Assembly (NCBI RefSeq): GCF_001467955.1 | Contig: NZ_LNYR01000031.1 | Location: 21,064 to 85,063 of the forward strand | Direction of reading: 5' to 3' | DNA length: 64,000 bases | DNA from: Legionella quateirensis | Lineage (GTDB): Bacteria > Pseudomonadota > Gammaproteobacteria > Legionellales > Legionellaceae | Shown: in pieces, positions 37,297 through 47,637 of the stretch | Position numbering within the stretch: position 1 is the first letter of the stretch | Layout of the letters: each line of letters opens with the position of its first letter | Program-made: the position numbers and the translations under genes | Notes under the pieces: model-generated | The model's input: the letters and a program-made list of their open reading frames with translations, nothing else | What the model was told of the DNA's origin: nothing | Databases searched by the model: none

Positions 37297-39312
37297 TTAT
37301 TGCAGCCAATTCTCTATTGTTTCCATTGTTTGTTTATTGATTAAATAAAATTCTTCATACAGTTTTTGGGGAATTCCGGGTTTTTTATCTTTGAAATAAT
37401 TTTCCAATGCTTCACAAGCGTATCGCATACGGATGGTTCCGAAATAAAGAGCGCTGCTTTTCATTTTATGTGCGATCTTTTGTACATGAGTAAAGTTGTG
37501 TTTTTTCCAGGCTTGATCCATTTCCTGAAGATCCTGTTCGGTTTGAGTCAGCAGCATTTTTAATAATTCAGGAAGGGTTTCTTTTGTTTCTATATGCTCA
37601 AGAGCGCTGTTTATATCCAATAGCGGATGTTGCTCAAAATTGAGTAGTTGATTGAACGATGAGTTATTTACTGTTCCGAAGGATGTGTCTTTATTATTTA
37701 ATACATAATCAGTTAGCAAAGCAGTGAGCATATCCTGTCTGATGGGTTTGGTCAGCATTTTGTTAATACCCGCTTTTAATCCTTCTGGTTCGGCATCAGC
37801 TATAGAATGAGCTGTTAATCCAATGATAGGTACAGGATTTTGTCCGATTTTTTTTTCATATCTGCGGCATAATTTTGCTAAAGTTGTCCCGGAAAAATCA
37901 GGTAGTCCAATATCGGTTAATACCAGATCAAATGAATGAGCCTTAAACAGTGCCAGCGCTTTTTTGCCAGTAGTAGCTGACAGAAAATTACAATGGGCTT
38001 GTTTTAGTGCATTTTCAGCCATTTTTAGTGCGATGGCATTATCCTCTACCAATAATATTAACGGAATGTATTCATTTGAATTACATGTTTTATCTTTTTG
38101 TAGGTGTTCCTGTGTATCAGCACCCAAAGTGGCTGATACCGATTGATTCACGTCAACTGTCGTTTTGTCCCTTGTTGAGGGCGCCTGGGCAGGTAACATC
38201 ACGGGTATGTTGAGAGTAAACGTTGAACCAACTCCTGGAGTTGAGTCCACTGTGATATGGCTGTGTAGAATATGGGTGTATTGTTTGACTATGTGTAATC
38301 CTACGCCATGACCGGCATAAATTCCTTCATAAGAAGGTGTGCCACGATAAAAGCGTTTGAATATTTTTTCTTTATCTTCATGTTTGATTCCTGAACCACT
38401 GTCTTTTATATAAAACGACAAAATTGTTTTTTCAGCAGAAGATTCTTTTAGTTTGACTCCGATTTCAATAAATCCTTTTTCCGTGAATTTTACTGCATTT
38501 CCTAGTAAATTCAGCAAAATTCGATGCAGTTTGGTTTTATCCGTTTCTATGAACACAGGGACATCGTGTTCAATAGTCATTTTTAAATCCAGATTTTTCA
38601 GTTTAATGGTTGGTAATTCCAAATCTGCAATATTCTGGATTAAATCGACTACGTTAAAAACAGATAGATTAACCTGATTTTCTTTCTCACTACCTGTAGC
38701 AATAATATCCAATACACTGTTGAGCATCGCCAGTAATTGTTCACCGCTGATATTGATCAGATGGGCGTGGTCTTTTTCTTCCTGCGAACTTACCGATTGC
38801 TCTAAAATGGTAGACATACCGATAATGCCACTTAATGGAGTACGAATGTCATGACTCATATTACGGATGAATTCATCCTTGGCCTGGTTCGCTGCCTCTG
38901 CTTTCTCTTTGGCCTGTTTTAGTGCAACCATTAATTTTTTTTGCTCAGTGATGTCAATTGAGGTTCCGACTATACCTATAATAGTTCCATCATCATCGCG
39001 TAAGGGCGCTTTGATGGCAGTAAAATATTTAGTTTCTCCAGTGGATATATCTTTAATGACTTCTTCCTGGGATAAAACCATTCCGGTTCTCATGACTTCT
39101 TCATTATGCCGCTTGATATAGGCAGCCATTTCTTTGGGGTACAGTTCAAAAAGGGTTTTACCCACATAGGCTTCTGCAAAGCGTGCCCCGGTCGCATTGA
39201 ATACGGCTTCGTTACCACCCAACAGTACACTGTTCACATCTTCCCAATAAATAGGCGCAGGCAGAATGGGAGCAACGATTTCAAGTAGTTTAAGAATGCT
39301 TGCTTTTGACAT
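37297..39312 (-). CDS. Hybrid sensor histidine kinase (PAS-HisKA-HATPase-REC-HPt)
   Basis: A 671-aa soluble phosphorelay kinase. PAS fold about 15-125 ending in IVGTSIDITEQKK. A coiled linker leads to HisKA with phospho-His H154 (RNMSHDIRTPLSG). HATPase about 250-370 with N272 (GNAVKFTEKG) and G boxes (DSGSGI, GHGVGLHIV). REC about 417-535 with D467 (LVLTDIGLPDFSG) and Lys in TKPIR. HPt about 570-671 with H615 (IAHKMKSSA). No TM segments, so it senses a cytoplasmic signal. It overlaps the end of the NRPS gene by 23 bp, so the two are almost certainly co-transcribed. No output regulator is adjacent; a partner must be elsewhere. Confidence 0.92.
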   Translation of the reverse strand: MSKASILKLLEIVAPILPAPIYWEDVNSVLLGGNEAVFNATGARFAEAYVGKTLFELYPKEMAAYIKRHNEEVMRTGMVLSQEEVIKDISTGETKYFTAIKAPLRDDDGTIIGIVGTSIDITEQKKLMVALKQAKEKAEAANQAKDEFIRNMSHDIRTPLSGIIGMSTILEQSVSSQEEKDHAHLINISGEQLLAMLNSVLDIIATGSEKENQVNLSVFNVVDLIQNIADLELPTIKLKNLDLKMTIEHDVPVFIETDKTKLHRILLNLLGNAVKFTEKGFIEIGVKLKESSAEKTILSFYIKDSGSGIKHEDKEKIFKRFYRGTPSYEGIYAGHGVGLHIVKQYTHILHSHITVDSTPGVGSTFTLNIPVMLPAQAPSTRDKTTVDVNQSVSATLGADTQEHLQKDKTCNSNEYIPLILLVEDNAIALKMAENALKQAHCNFLSATTGKKALALFKAHSFDLVLTDIGLPDFSGTTLAKLCRRYEKKIGQNPVPIIGLTAHSIADAEPEGLKAGINKMLTKPIRQDMLTALLTDYVLNNKDTSFGTVNNSSFNQLLNFEQHPLLDINSALEHIETKETLPELLKMLLTQTEQDLQEMDQAWKKHNFTHVQKIAHKMKSSALYFGTIRMRYACEALENYFKDKKPGIPQKLYEEFYLINKQTMETIENWLQ

Positions 39313-42300
39313 GCTCCACCTCCCTTTTTATGTATTTGCGCACGTCTTCATTGGTTATCATGTCCCATGCAAAACCGAGCTGTTTTAGTATCGATTGTGT
39401 CCTATCCTGAAGTATTTTTATCTGTGTAGTATATCGATGTTGCTCATTTAACCACCGCCTGTGAAGCAAAAAGAGTTCAAGCGATTGGTTGTATTCTTTA
39501 TTTTCCAATTGTTTCATTATAGTAGTTATAAACTGGTTAATTGTAACCATCTTAACATCAAGACTGTCGTCCTGAGTGAGAATATCTCCTAAATTATACG
39601 GTTGGGGATTAAAAACATGAAAGATAGTGTTACTTAATGCGCTGATATCAAAAAGTTTAACAATTGCCTGTGCAGTTAAATCCACTGGAGAGATTTCTTC
39701 CATGCTGATTTCAGGCGCTACCATTTTTAAGTTAATTAAACAGTTGATCCGTGTAAAAAAACCATTTTCTTCGATATTTTCCTGTCCTCGATGAGTACTG
39801 GCATTAAACGCTAAATTGCCAACACGGTAAATCGATCCAAGAATCCCATGCTTTCGGTATTTCATTACAATTTTTTCGCCTTCATATTTGGTTTTTACAT
39901 AAATATTTGAACGATCCTCCATATTATCCCCGTCATCATCTTCTGTAAAAATATGATGATCACAGTTCGGAATATAGCCTTCATTTAAAACAGATGAGGT
40001 GGAAATATAATGAAAATGTTTCAATTTGGTTAATTTGGATAATTCCAGCAAATGACTTGTAGCCTGAACATTCGCCCGATAAAAAGTATCGTATTCCCCA
40101 TAGTGTTTGGTAAGGGCTGCAGAATGAATGATACTGTCAATTTGTGTGATAAGCATTTGATAGGTTTCTTTGGAAATCCCTAAATCCTTTTGTTCCAGAT
40201 CACCGGCGTAAACAAAAAGGCGCTTGTTCAGGAAGTGATTTAAATGGTGGTCAAAATAAAATTTATATTGTTTATTGATTCGCTCAAATGCGTGTTCATC
40301 CGTGTCTGCTCTTATCAATAAAAAGATACTGTAATTAGTAGATGTTAAAAGTGTATGAAGTAGATTACATCCTAAAAAGCCAGTTGCTCCAGTGAGCAAT
40401 ACATTGCTTATCGGGGCTTTTTCAAAATCAACATTCAGTTGCCGTATGGATGAGTAATAAGAGTCCAGTTTATTTTGAAATCTGGCTTCATTGTAGGAAT
40501 ACGAACTCTGCGCCTGGGAATGATAAGCTTCCTTAATAGCTTCCAGATTTTTTTTCAGATTATCCTTAATAAACGGTATGTCTCGTGCAATTTTTTTAGG
40601 GGTTTTTAAATGAAACACATCCGTCACATTAATATTAAAATTGGATTGTAAATTGGCTACGAGGCTGATGGCGATGATGGAGTTCCCGCCAATTTTAAAG
40701 AAATCATCTTCAATACCCACTTGACGTAAAGTGAGTACTTTAGCAAAGGCCTCACAAACCAGTGATTCTTTATCATTTGTTGGAGGTGAGTATTGATTCA
40801 TTGCTGTTAACTCAGGTTCAGGTAATGCCTTTCTATCCAGTTTTCCATTAGGTGTCAGTGGTAAATGGGTTAAGTGTACCAAGGCGCTGGGTTGCATGTA
40901 ATCGGGTAAATGTAATGCCAGATATTCCTGAATTTTACGTTCATCGATTTTTTTGTTTGCGACATAGTATCCAACTAAATATTTGTTATGTGTCTGGTTG
41001 TCTTCAGAATCCATCAGATGTTTAACCAGCACTACAGCCTGTTGAATATTAGGATAACTGCAAATCGCTGCTTCAATTTCGCCAAGCTCTATGCGATATC
41101 CTCTGATTTTTACCTGAAAATCATTACGCCCGATGTATTCTAAATTTCCATCAGGACACCATCGAACCAGGTCTCCTGTCTTATATAGACGACTGTTAAT
41201 ATCCTGAATTTGTTCTTTTTCTGATTGGAAAGGGTTAGAAATAAAACGTTCTTCAGTGAGTTCTCTCTGATTCAAATAGCCTTTGGCTACTCCCTGACCA
41301 CCAATATAAAGCTCCCCAATAACTCCTATAGGTTGAGGTAGTTGTTCGGTATTTAATACATAAGTTGTCGTATTAACTATTGGTTTTCCAATCAAGTGAA
41401 CTTCGCTGGCTTTAATCTGCAATCCGGTAGCATAGATGGATGCCTCAGTAGGCCCATAGTAATTATATAATTTTGTTTTATTTGACCAGTACATTGCGGT
41501 TTCTTTATCGCAAGGCTCTCCGGCATAGATGATTGCTTTCAGTGATGAGTATTTTATTCTCGGTAAATTTGCAAGCAGCACAGGTGGCAGGTAAATATAA
41601 TTGATTTGATTTTCAATGATGTATTTGCTGGTTAATAAAATATCCTGCCGTAAGGTATTACTTAAAAGATGTAATTCATCGCCCTGAATAAGTGGGACAA
41701 AAAATTCGGAAACAGAGACATCAAAAGCGTAACTGGTAAAAGCAGTAATTTTTAATGGAATAGCTTCATTATCACGTGTGTAAACATCCGAGAGCGCTCG
41801 CAGGGTGTTAATGACATTCTTATGCTCGATCATGACTCCTTTGGGTTTTCCAGTAGTTCCACTCGTATAAATTACATACGCAAGGTTAGTGCTGGTATCT
41901 GCAGTAATGATGTTGGTACTGTCGAATTTCTCGAGTTCTTGTTGCGTTTTATAGTTATCAATGGCAATGATCTCCAAATGGTCAAAACGGGATTTTGACT
42001 CGAAGCCTGGATAAGCCAATTGAGGTTTAATTTTATCTCTATGATGTTCATTCAGGATAATTATGTTTGCTTGCGTGTCTTCAAGAATATACTCAATTCG
42101 TTCTTGCGGATAACTGAGATCAATAGGTACGTAAGCTCCTCCGGCTTTCAATATGGCAAGAATTGAGATCACAGTAAATTCATTTCTATCCAGTAATAAT
42201 GCAATCAGGTCATCCGGTTTAATCTGGTGGCAGTTTATCAAGTAATGAGCCAGTTGATTGGCCTTTTGATTGAGCTGATCGTAAGTTAATTTAATGTCTT

Positions 42301-43663
42301 CAAATACCAGCGCGATGTCTTCAGGTGTTTTTTGTACTTGCATTTCAAAAAGGTCTACAAGGGTTTTATCCTGCGGGAATTGTTGAGCAGTTTGATTAAA
42401 TTCATATAAAACCTGTCTTTTTTCTTCAGGGAATGTAAGGTCAATTTGTGATAATAATTGTTTCGGGTCATCTAATAATTTATTCAGGTAATTAAAATAA
42501 CGAGGCAGTAGTGATGCGGCAACATATTCTGGAAGTATATCTGAGAGTATATCTGCACTAAAATACAGCGAGTCCTGATATTCTCTATACTTGATACACA
42601 CTATTGAGTTCGCTATTTGTGCGTAGCCTTTGCTTGGTATCTGTCCTTCCTGCAGGATCAAATCCGCAGGTTTGGCGAGATTGGAGTTGGAAAAATTAGA
42701 GACAGCACCGAGTTTGAGTTGATTATTTAACTGGAGTGACGCGAGGTGTTTAAAAAAGGGCATTTTGTCGCGTAACATATAAGTTAATGACAAATAGGTC
42801 TCTTCTTCAGCGAAGCTTAACGGCAAGATGAGCGTATTGATAAAACAGCCAGGAATGGTTTTATCTTTTCGAATATTAGTGGGGTAATTCACCAGAATGT
42901 TTTTTTGATTATTCAGCTTTGCAAAAAACACGCTCCAGGCGAGCAGGAGCAAATTGAACATACTTACATGGTAGCGCTTACTTGCACTCACCAATTTTTG
43001 CATCACTCCGCCGGGCATTTGTTCTTTAAAATATAAGACGTTCTGACTTGGGTTGTATTCAGTGTTATCCATATTTTTAGCAATGCTATTTATTGATTGA
43101 ATGTAGTTTTTTAGTTCTGAATAGTCACTTTCCGTGTGTAACGGTACTTCCTTTTCCAATCTGTTAATATATTCTTCAGGAGTGTCTTTTTTGATGGATT
43201 TGCCTGCAATTAATTGATTAAGATCGTTAACAAAGTGATCCAGAGTGTTGGCATCCAATAAGATGTGATGAATATTAAACAATGCAACATAACTCGAATT
43301 ATCTGTGATAGTGATGATGTTTAATCGGATGGATGAGTTATTGCTGATATCATGCCGTTCTCTGATCAGTGTGTTCTCAACTGTATCAAGATCCGCCATG
43401 GATGTAGTTACATAATGTATTTCGGGAGGAAGATTCGCATGAATACGTCCAATAACTTTATGGTGATCCAGTTTGAATGTTTGTCTTAAATAAGACTTGG
43501 CTTTAACAAGTTCCTGCAGTTTTTCAATTAATACTGTGATTGAATGTTCATCGTGTAATTGATAAGAGAAGCACAGATTATATCTATTGATATGATTATC
43601 GACCTCAAGTTGATGTGCCATCAAGAAAGGTAATAAGCTGTTATGTGCATTATATTTTTTCAT
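39290..43663 (-). CDS. Single-module NRPS with terminal reductase (C-A-T-R)
   Basis: 1457 aa. Condensation domain about 1-420 with HHILLDA (usual HHxxxDG, last Gly is Ala). Adenylation domain about 440-930 with YTSGTTGKPKG, YGPTEAS, YKTGDL, GRNDFQVKIRGYRIELGEIE and NGKLDRKALP. Carrier domain with phosphopantetheine Ser995 (GGNSI). NAD(P)H-dependent thioester reductase about 1080-1457 with TGATGFLG. It would activate one amino acid, join it to an acyl or aminoacyl donor, and release an aldehyde or alcohol. By hand alignment to GrsA the pocket reads D-V-S-V-I-A-Y-I-Y-K; the Asp fits an alpha-amino acid, but I assign no substrate. The overlapping hybrid kinase gene downstream is an unusual partner. 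Confidence 0.92.
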   Translation of the reverse strand: MKKYNAHNSLLPFLMAHQLEVDNHINRYNLCFSYQLHDEHSITVLIEKLQELVKAKSYLRQTFKLDHHKVIGRIHANLPPEIHYVTTSMADLDTVENTLIRERHDISNNSSIRLNIITITDNSSYVALFNIHHILLDANTLDHFVNDLNQLIAGKSIKKDTPEEYINRLEKEVPLHTESDYSELKNYIQSINSIAKNMDNTEYNPSQNVLYFKEQMPGGVMQKLVSASKRYHVSMFNLLLLAWSVFFAKLNNQKNILVNYPTNIRKDKTIPGCFINTLILPLSFAEEETYLSLTYMLRDKMPFFKHLASLQLNNQLKLGAVSNFSNSNLAKPADLILQEGQIPSKGYAQIANSIVCIKYREYQDSLYFSADILSDILPEYVAASLLPRYFNYLNKLLDDPKQLLSQIDLTFPEEKRQVLYEFNQTAQQFPQDKTLVDLFEMQVQKTPEDIALVFEDIKLTYDQLNQKANQLAHYLINCHQIKPDDLIALLLDRNEFTVISILAILKAGGAYVPIDLSYPQERIEYILEDTQANIIILNEHHRDKIKPQLAYPGFESKSRFDHLEIIAIDNYKTQQELEKFDSTNIITADTSTNLAYVIYTSGTTGKPKGVMIEHKNVINTLRALSDVYTRDNEAIPLKITAFTSYAFDVSVSEFFVPLIQGDELHLLSNTLRQDILLTSKYIIENQINYIYLPPVLLANLPRIKYSSLKAIIYAGEPCDKETAMYWSNKTKLYNYYGPTEASIYATGLQIKASEVHLIGKPIVNTTTYVLNTEQLPQPIGVIGELYIGGQGVAKGYLNQRELTEERFISNPFQSEKEQIQDINSRLYKTGDLVRWCPDGNLEYIGRNDFQVKIRGYRIELGEIEAAICSYPNIQQAVVLVKHLMDSEDNQTHNKYLVGYYVANKKIDERKIQEYLALHLPDYMQPSALVHLTHLPLTPNGKLDRKALPEPELTAMNQYSPPTNDKESLVCEAFAKVLTLRQVGIEDDFFKIGGNSIIAISLVANLQSNFNINVTDVFHLKTPKKIARDIPFIKDNLKKNLEAIKEAYHSQAQSSYSYNEARFQNKLDSYYSSIRQLNVDFEKAPISNVLLTGATGFLGCNLLHTLLTSTNYSIFLLIRADTDEHAFERINKQYKFYFDHHLNHFLNKRLFVYAGDLEQKDLGISKETYQMLITQIDSIIHSAALTKHYGEYDTFYRANVQATSHLLELSKLTKLKHFHYISTSSVLNEGYIPNCDHHIFTEDDDGDNMEDRSNIYVKTKYEGEKIVMKYRKHGILGSIYRVGNLAFNASTHRGQENIEENGFFTRINCLINLKMVAPEISMEEISPVDLTAQAIVKLFDISALSNTIFHVFNPQPYNLGDILTQDDSLDVKMVTINQFITTIMKQLENKEYNQSLELFLLHRRWLNEQHRYTTQIKILQDRTQSILKQLGFAWDMITNEDVRKYIKREVEHVKSKHS

Positions 43664-44361
43664 ATTTTACCTGTTTTTACATAAAGCCTTGGCGAATGTG
43701 CTGTCCGATAATGAAATATCATGGTTCAAGGACCTTTAATTTTTATAGTGCCATTCGGGTGTGTTAACACGGGATCAAACCAGTTCCAACATCCCGTGAT
43801 GTCGAAATCAGTATTCTTAACACACCCTGTTAAGTGCCTATTCGTCATAGCCATTATTCTTTTATTCATTCTTGTCAGGGCTTATGAAAACACCCAATCA
43901 CTTTGTTAACAGGAATTCTATTTATTCAAATCGAGTTATCGGCTTGTACATGAAAATCTTAAAGAATTGCTTTTATAATGATTTGTGCGTGTTAATTTGG
44001 ATCATAGGGCATCGTTAACCTTTTAATAAAAGAAATGATCTAAAATTGGCTTACTCAGTTATTAATAAACCATATTTTATCATAATTTGTTTCTGTGTAT
44101 AAATTTTAATGTATTAATAATAGGGTATCAAATAGGACTTTATCCATTTGCGCCAGTTCTCCTTGCAAATGCACGCAAAGATGACCTTTTGCTTTTGATT
44201 GCAAAAAATGGCTAAGGTCCGGTCACAGTACACCAAGAAATTTTTGTACTACTTGATGAAGATAATGAAGAACAGTACACAGACATCCTTTTACAGAGAC
44301 AATTGTCATTCAGAACCAAAATTGACTACAATAGACCCTTTTGCCTGGATAATTCTATTTT
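43664..44361. other. 698-bp gap between divergent NRPS and helicase genes
   Basis: Contains a minimal MITE-like copy at 43757-43827. The rest (about 43930-44361) is AT-rich and should hold the promoters of both flanking genes. I see no conserved RNA, operator or credible small gene. An open frame across the MITE is not convincing. Confidence 0.5.
43757..43827. mobile_element. Minimal 71-bp copy of the MITE-like family
   Basis: Perfect 11-bp ends gggtgtgttaa and ttaacacaccc. An inner stem cacgggat / atcccgtg is followed by gtcgaaatcagtattc, which matches the family's subterminal gaatnctgatttcgac in reverse. Unlike other copies, TA is not directly at the edges. Confidence 0.65.
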
Positions 44362-47300
44362 ATGCTAAATGAAGCAATATCAAAAATGCCCGAGGCTTTT
44401 GAATCGAAGATACTGCTCCGGGGATTAGAGTACTTTCAACATGGCCAAGTACTCAATATTCGCTTGAGTGATGGATTATTGAAAGGACGAGTTAAAGGCA
44501 GCAGCAGTCAGATTTACGATATTCACATGGATTTGAAAACATGGCCGGGTAAACCTTCCCGTTGTTCCTGCTCCTATCATAGTAATTGTAAACATGCAGC
44601 CGCGTGCCTCTTCGCCTTGCGAGATAGGGAAAAACTGAATCTTCAGTCGCAATCTTCCACTAAATTGGATAAAAAACTGGATGTCTGGCTGAAGAACCTA
44701 CGCGCTCAGGAAGCGACTGAAGTTAAAAAGTATGAAGCTACTCATCATTTAAATTATTTAATTACCGTAAAACTTTCGGGTTATGAACATAAAGTTTCCA
44801 TTAAACTGGCTTTAGCTAAAATTTTAAAACGCGGTGGATATGGTAAAAAAAGTGTTTTTAATAGTTTGCCAGAATCCAAAAAACAACACTTTATAGATAA
44901 TGATGATGACATAGTCGCGCAATTATTATTCAAATGTGGTGTATCCGGTTGGTTTGATAATTTAACGATTCGTAATACGGAATTATTGGAAAAAATTATT
45001 GCTACAGGACGTGCATTTTTTATTGAAAATGAAGACATCCCTATCCAATTAGGAGAAACCTTGACTGGAACTTGTGAGTGGGTTCTGGCCTCAAATGGAA
45101 ATCAAAGTTTAAAATTAATGCACGATGGAATCAGTCTTGAGCCTTTACTGTTAGACGAAAGCTGGTATTTTGACAGTTCTGAGCCTGTGATGGGTCGACT
45201 GCTTACACCCTATCCTGTAAGGCAATTACGTCATTTATTGGAAGCACCTCCGATACCTATAGATCAAGCTGAATTGTTAGCTCAAAAAATGGATAAAACT
45301 TGTCCAGAGTTTCCCACACCACACATATTTAAAAACCGTGAAGTTAAAGAAATTAAACCAATACCTATTTTAACTCTGGATACAATTAATGAGTTTGATA
45401 GTGAGTCTTCCTGGTTTTACGATCGAGATGAAGACATCAATGCGGTATTTATCGCAAAGGTTTCCTTTGACTACAATGGCTTGATTATCCCTTATGCTGA
45501 ACCCTGTCTCAATGTGATGCGTCAGCACGAAGATGTATTGGTCGAATATAAACGGGACAAAGATTTTGAACAATTAAAATTGGAAGAGTTACAACAATCA
45601 ATTGAATTAAGACCCACTCATAAATGGGAAGAATATAATTGGAATTTAAGTGAGCATGAGTGCTTCGTGTTTAAAAATGCGACTGTGCCAGCAGATCTTG
45701 AACCTTTATATGCCAGATCCTTGCCTTATTTAAAAAGCCAGGGCTGGCAGGTGGAATTTAAAAGTTCATTATATCAGGAAGTAGTGAGCGCCGAGGATGT
45801 GGAGTGGTTTTCAGATATTCAGGAAAGCACTACCGATTTCTTTTCTTACCAACTGGGTATTTTAGTAGAAGGCAGACCCGTCAGTATCGTACCTTTGGTT
45901 GCAGAGTTAATTCAACGATATAGTGGAAATGATCTGGATGGTTTGCCTGATGAACAACGCGTTAATCTTCCTCTGGAAGATGGACGGGTTTTGCAGTTAC
46001 AAATGGGACGAATTAAACCGTTGATTCGCCTGTTGTTCCAATTTGGATTGCGTCAAATAGATGAAAATCATCAATTACAAATAAATAAATATCAATTCAT
46101 ATTGATGCAGGAAGCTGAACTGGCACTAGCTGCGACGAAATCACGTTGGCAGGGCGCTGAGTCATTACGAAAGGAATTGAGTCAGTTAATTACCTTGAAC
46201 GATTTACCAGAAATTCCAACACCCTCAGGACTGCATGCCAGTTTAAGAGATTATCAGCAGTATGGACTGAATTGGTTGCAGTTTTTACGGGTAAGTAAAT
46301 TTAATGGGGTTTTGGCGGATGATATGGGTTTAGGTAAGACGGTACAGACTCTTGCTCATTTGCTTCATGAAAAGGAACAAGGACGATTGACCCAGGCTAC
46401 CTTGATTGTTGCCCCTACCAGTCTGGTAGGAAACTGGCTGGCGGAAGCGAAACGATTTACTCCGGATTTATCTGTTGTCGCCTATCACGGCAGTGACAGG
46501 CACCTGGATAATTTTGATGATTACGATTTAGTGATATCTACTTATGGTTTAATTCATCGGGATAAAGAGAAATTTATTAATTATAATTTCTATTATTTAA
46601 TTCTTGATGAAGCACAATTTATTAAAAATGCGCGCACTAAAACAACTCAGATTATTCAACAATTAAAAGCAAAGCATCGTTTGTGTCTTACAGGAACACC
46701 TTTAGAAAATCATTTAGGCGAGCTTTGGTCTTTATTTCACTTTTTAATGCCAGGTTTGCTGGGTGATGCGAAACAATTCAGACTTTGGTTTAGATCTCCT
46801 ATAGAAAAATACGCTGATTTAGCGCGAAGGGAATTATTAGCCAGAAGGGTTAAGCCATTCATGTTAAGGCGAACGAAAAATCAAGTAGCCAGTGAATTGC
46901 CGCCTAAAACCGAGATGACGCGTACTATAGAAATCGTAGGCCCTCAACGAGATCTTTATGAAGCAATTCGTATGAGTATGGAGAAAAAAGTCAGAGACGC
47001 AATTGCCAAACAGGGATTAGGGAAAAGCCATATTCTGTTATTGGATGCATTATTGAAATTGCGTCAAGTCTGTTGCGATCCCAGATTATTAACCCTGCCA
47101 GAAGCGGCTATTGCTCATGGTACTTCCAGTAAATTAGAGACTTTGATGGAGCTACTGGATAATCTGGTTGAAGAAGGGAGACGAGTATTGGTTTTTTCTC
47201 AGTTCACCTCAATGTTAAAACTAATAGAAGAGTCATTAAACGAAAGAAAATACGATTATTTGAAATTAACAGGGCAAACTCAAAACAGACAGGCTTTGGT

Positions 47301-47637
47301 TGAGCAATTTCAAAAAGGTACGATTCCCATATTTTTAATCAGTTTAAAAGCTGGTGGAACTGGGCTCAATTTGACAAGGGCTGATACCGTGATTCATTAC
47401 GATCCTTGGTGGAACCCTGCAGTTGAAGATCAGGCAACGGATAGAACTCATAGGATAGGACAGGAAAATCCGGTTTTTGTTTATAAATTAATAACCTCAG
47501 GAACTGTAGAAGAAGCGATTTTGGGGATGCAGGAAAGAAAACGATTGTTGGTAGATGGTATCTTGTCCTCAGATGCGTCCAAGACCATGACTTTGACGGA
47601 AGCAGACCTGGATCAATTTTTCATGCCCCTCACTTGA
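44362..47637 (+). CDS. SWIM zinc-finger SNF2-family helicase/ATPase
   Basis: 1091 aa. N-terminal SWIM zinc finger (CSCSYHSNCKHAAACLFAL, about 71-89), a long middle region (about 100-620), and a Snf2-type ATPase. The ATPase has DDMGLGKTVQT (Walker A), DEAQFIKN (box II, DEAQ rather than DEAH), the C-lobe ISLKAGGTGLNL, and DPWWNPAVEDQATDRTHRIGQ. The product should translocate on double-stranded DNA and remodel bound proteins. This bacterial SWIM-SNF2 architecture is usually a stand-alone gene of unclear role. No nuclease or methylase is adjacent, so a defence role is not supported by context. The TGA stop lies within a 125-bp palindrome. Confidence 0.9.
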   Translation: MLNEAISKMPEAFESKILLRGLEYFQHGQVLNIRLSDGLLKGRVKGSSSQIYDIHMDLKTWPGKPSRCSCSYHSNCKHAAACLFALRDREKLNLQSQSSTKLDKKLDVWLKNLRAQEATEVKKYEATHHLNYLITVKLSGYEHKVSIKLALAKILKRGGYGKKSVFNSLPESKKQHFIDNDDDIVAQLLFKCGVSGWFDNLTIRNTELLEKIIATGRAFFIENEDIPIQLGETLTGTCEWVLASNGNQSLKLMHDGISLEPLLLDESWYFDSSEPVMGRLLTPYPVRQLRHLLEAPPIPIDQAELLAQKMDKTCPEFPTPHIFKNREVKEIKPIPILTLDTINEFDSESSWFYDRDEDINAVFIAKVSFDYNGLIIPYAEPCLNVMRQHEDVLVEYKRDKDFEQLKLEELQQSIELRPTHKWEEYNWNLSEHECFVFKNATVPADLEPLYARSLPYLKSQGWQVEFKSSLYQEVVSAEDVEWFSDIQESTTDFFSYQLGILVEGRPVSIVPLVAELIQRYSGNDLDGLPDEQRVNLPLEDGRVLQLQMGRIKPLIRLLFQFGLRQIDENHQLQINKYQFILMQEAELALAATKSRWQGAESLRKELSQLITLNDLPEIPTPSGLHASLRDYQQYGLNWLQFLRVSKFNGVLADDMGLGKTVQTLAHLLHEKEQGRLTQATLIVAPTSLVGNWLAEAKRFTPDLSVVAYHGSDRHLDNFDDYDLVISTYGLIHRDKEKFINYNFYYLILDEAQFIKNARTKTTQIIQQLKAKHRLCLTGTPLENHLGELWSLFHFLMPGLLGDAKQFRLWFRSPIEKYADLARRELLARRVKPFMLRRTKNQVASELPPKTEMTRTIEIVGPQRDLYEAIRMSMEKKVRDAIAKQGLGKSHILLLDALLKLRQVCCDPRLLTLPEAAIAHGTSSKLETLMELLDNLVEEGRRVLVFSQFTSMLKLIEESLNERKYDYLKLTGQTQNRQALVEQFQKGTIPIFLISLKAGGTGLNLTRADTVIHYDPWWNPAVEDQATDRTHRIGQENPVFVYKLITSGTVEEAILGMQERKRLLVDGILSSDASKTMTLTEADLDQFFMPLT

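Noticed and set aside
43721-43909. Small plus-strand reading frame upstream of the helicase gene
   Set aside because: It runs through the 71-bp MITE-like copy and has no good ribosome site; its codons are explained by the element.
44362-47637. Phage-defence system built on the SNF2 helicase
   Set aside because: No nuclease, methylase or other defence partner is adjacent; neighbours are an NRPS gene on one side and DUF2147/dnaB on the other.
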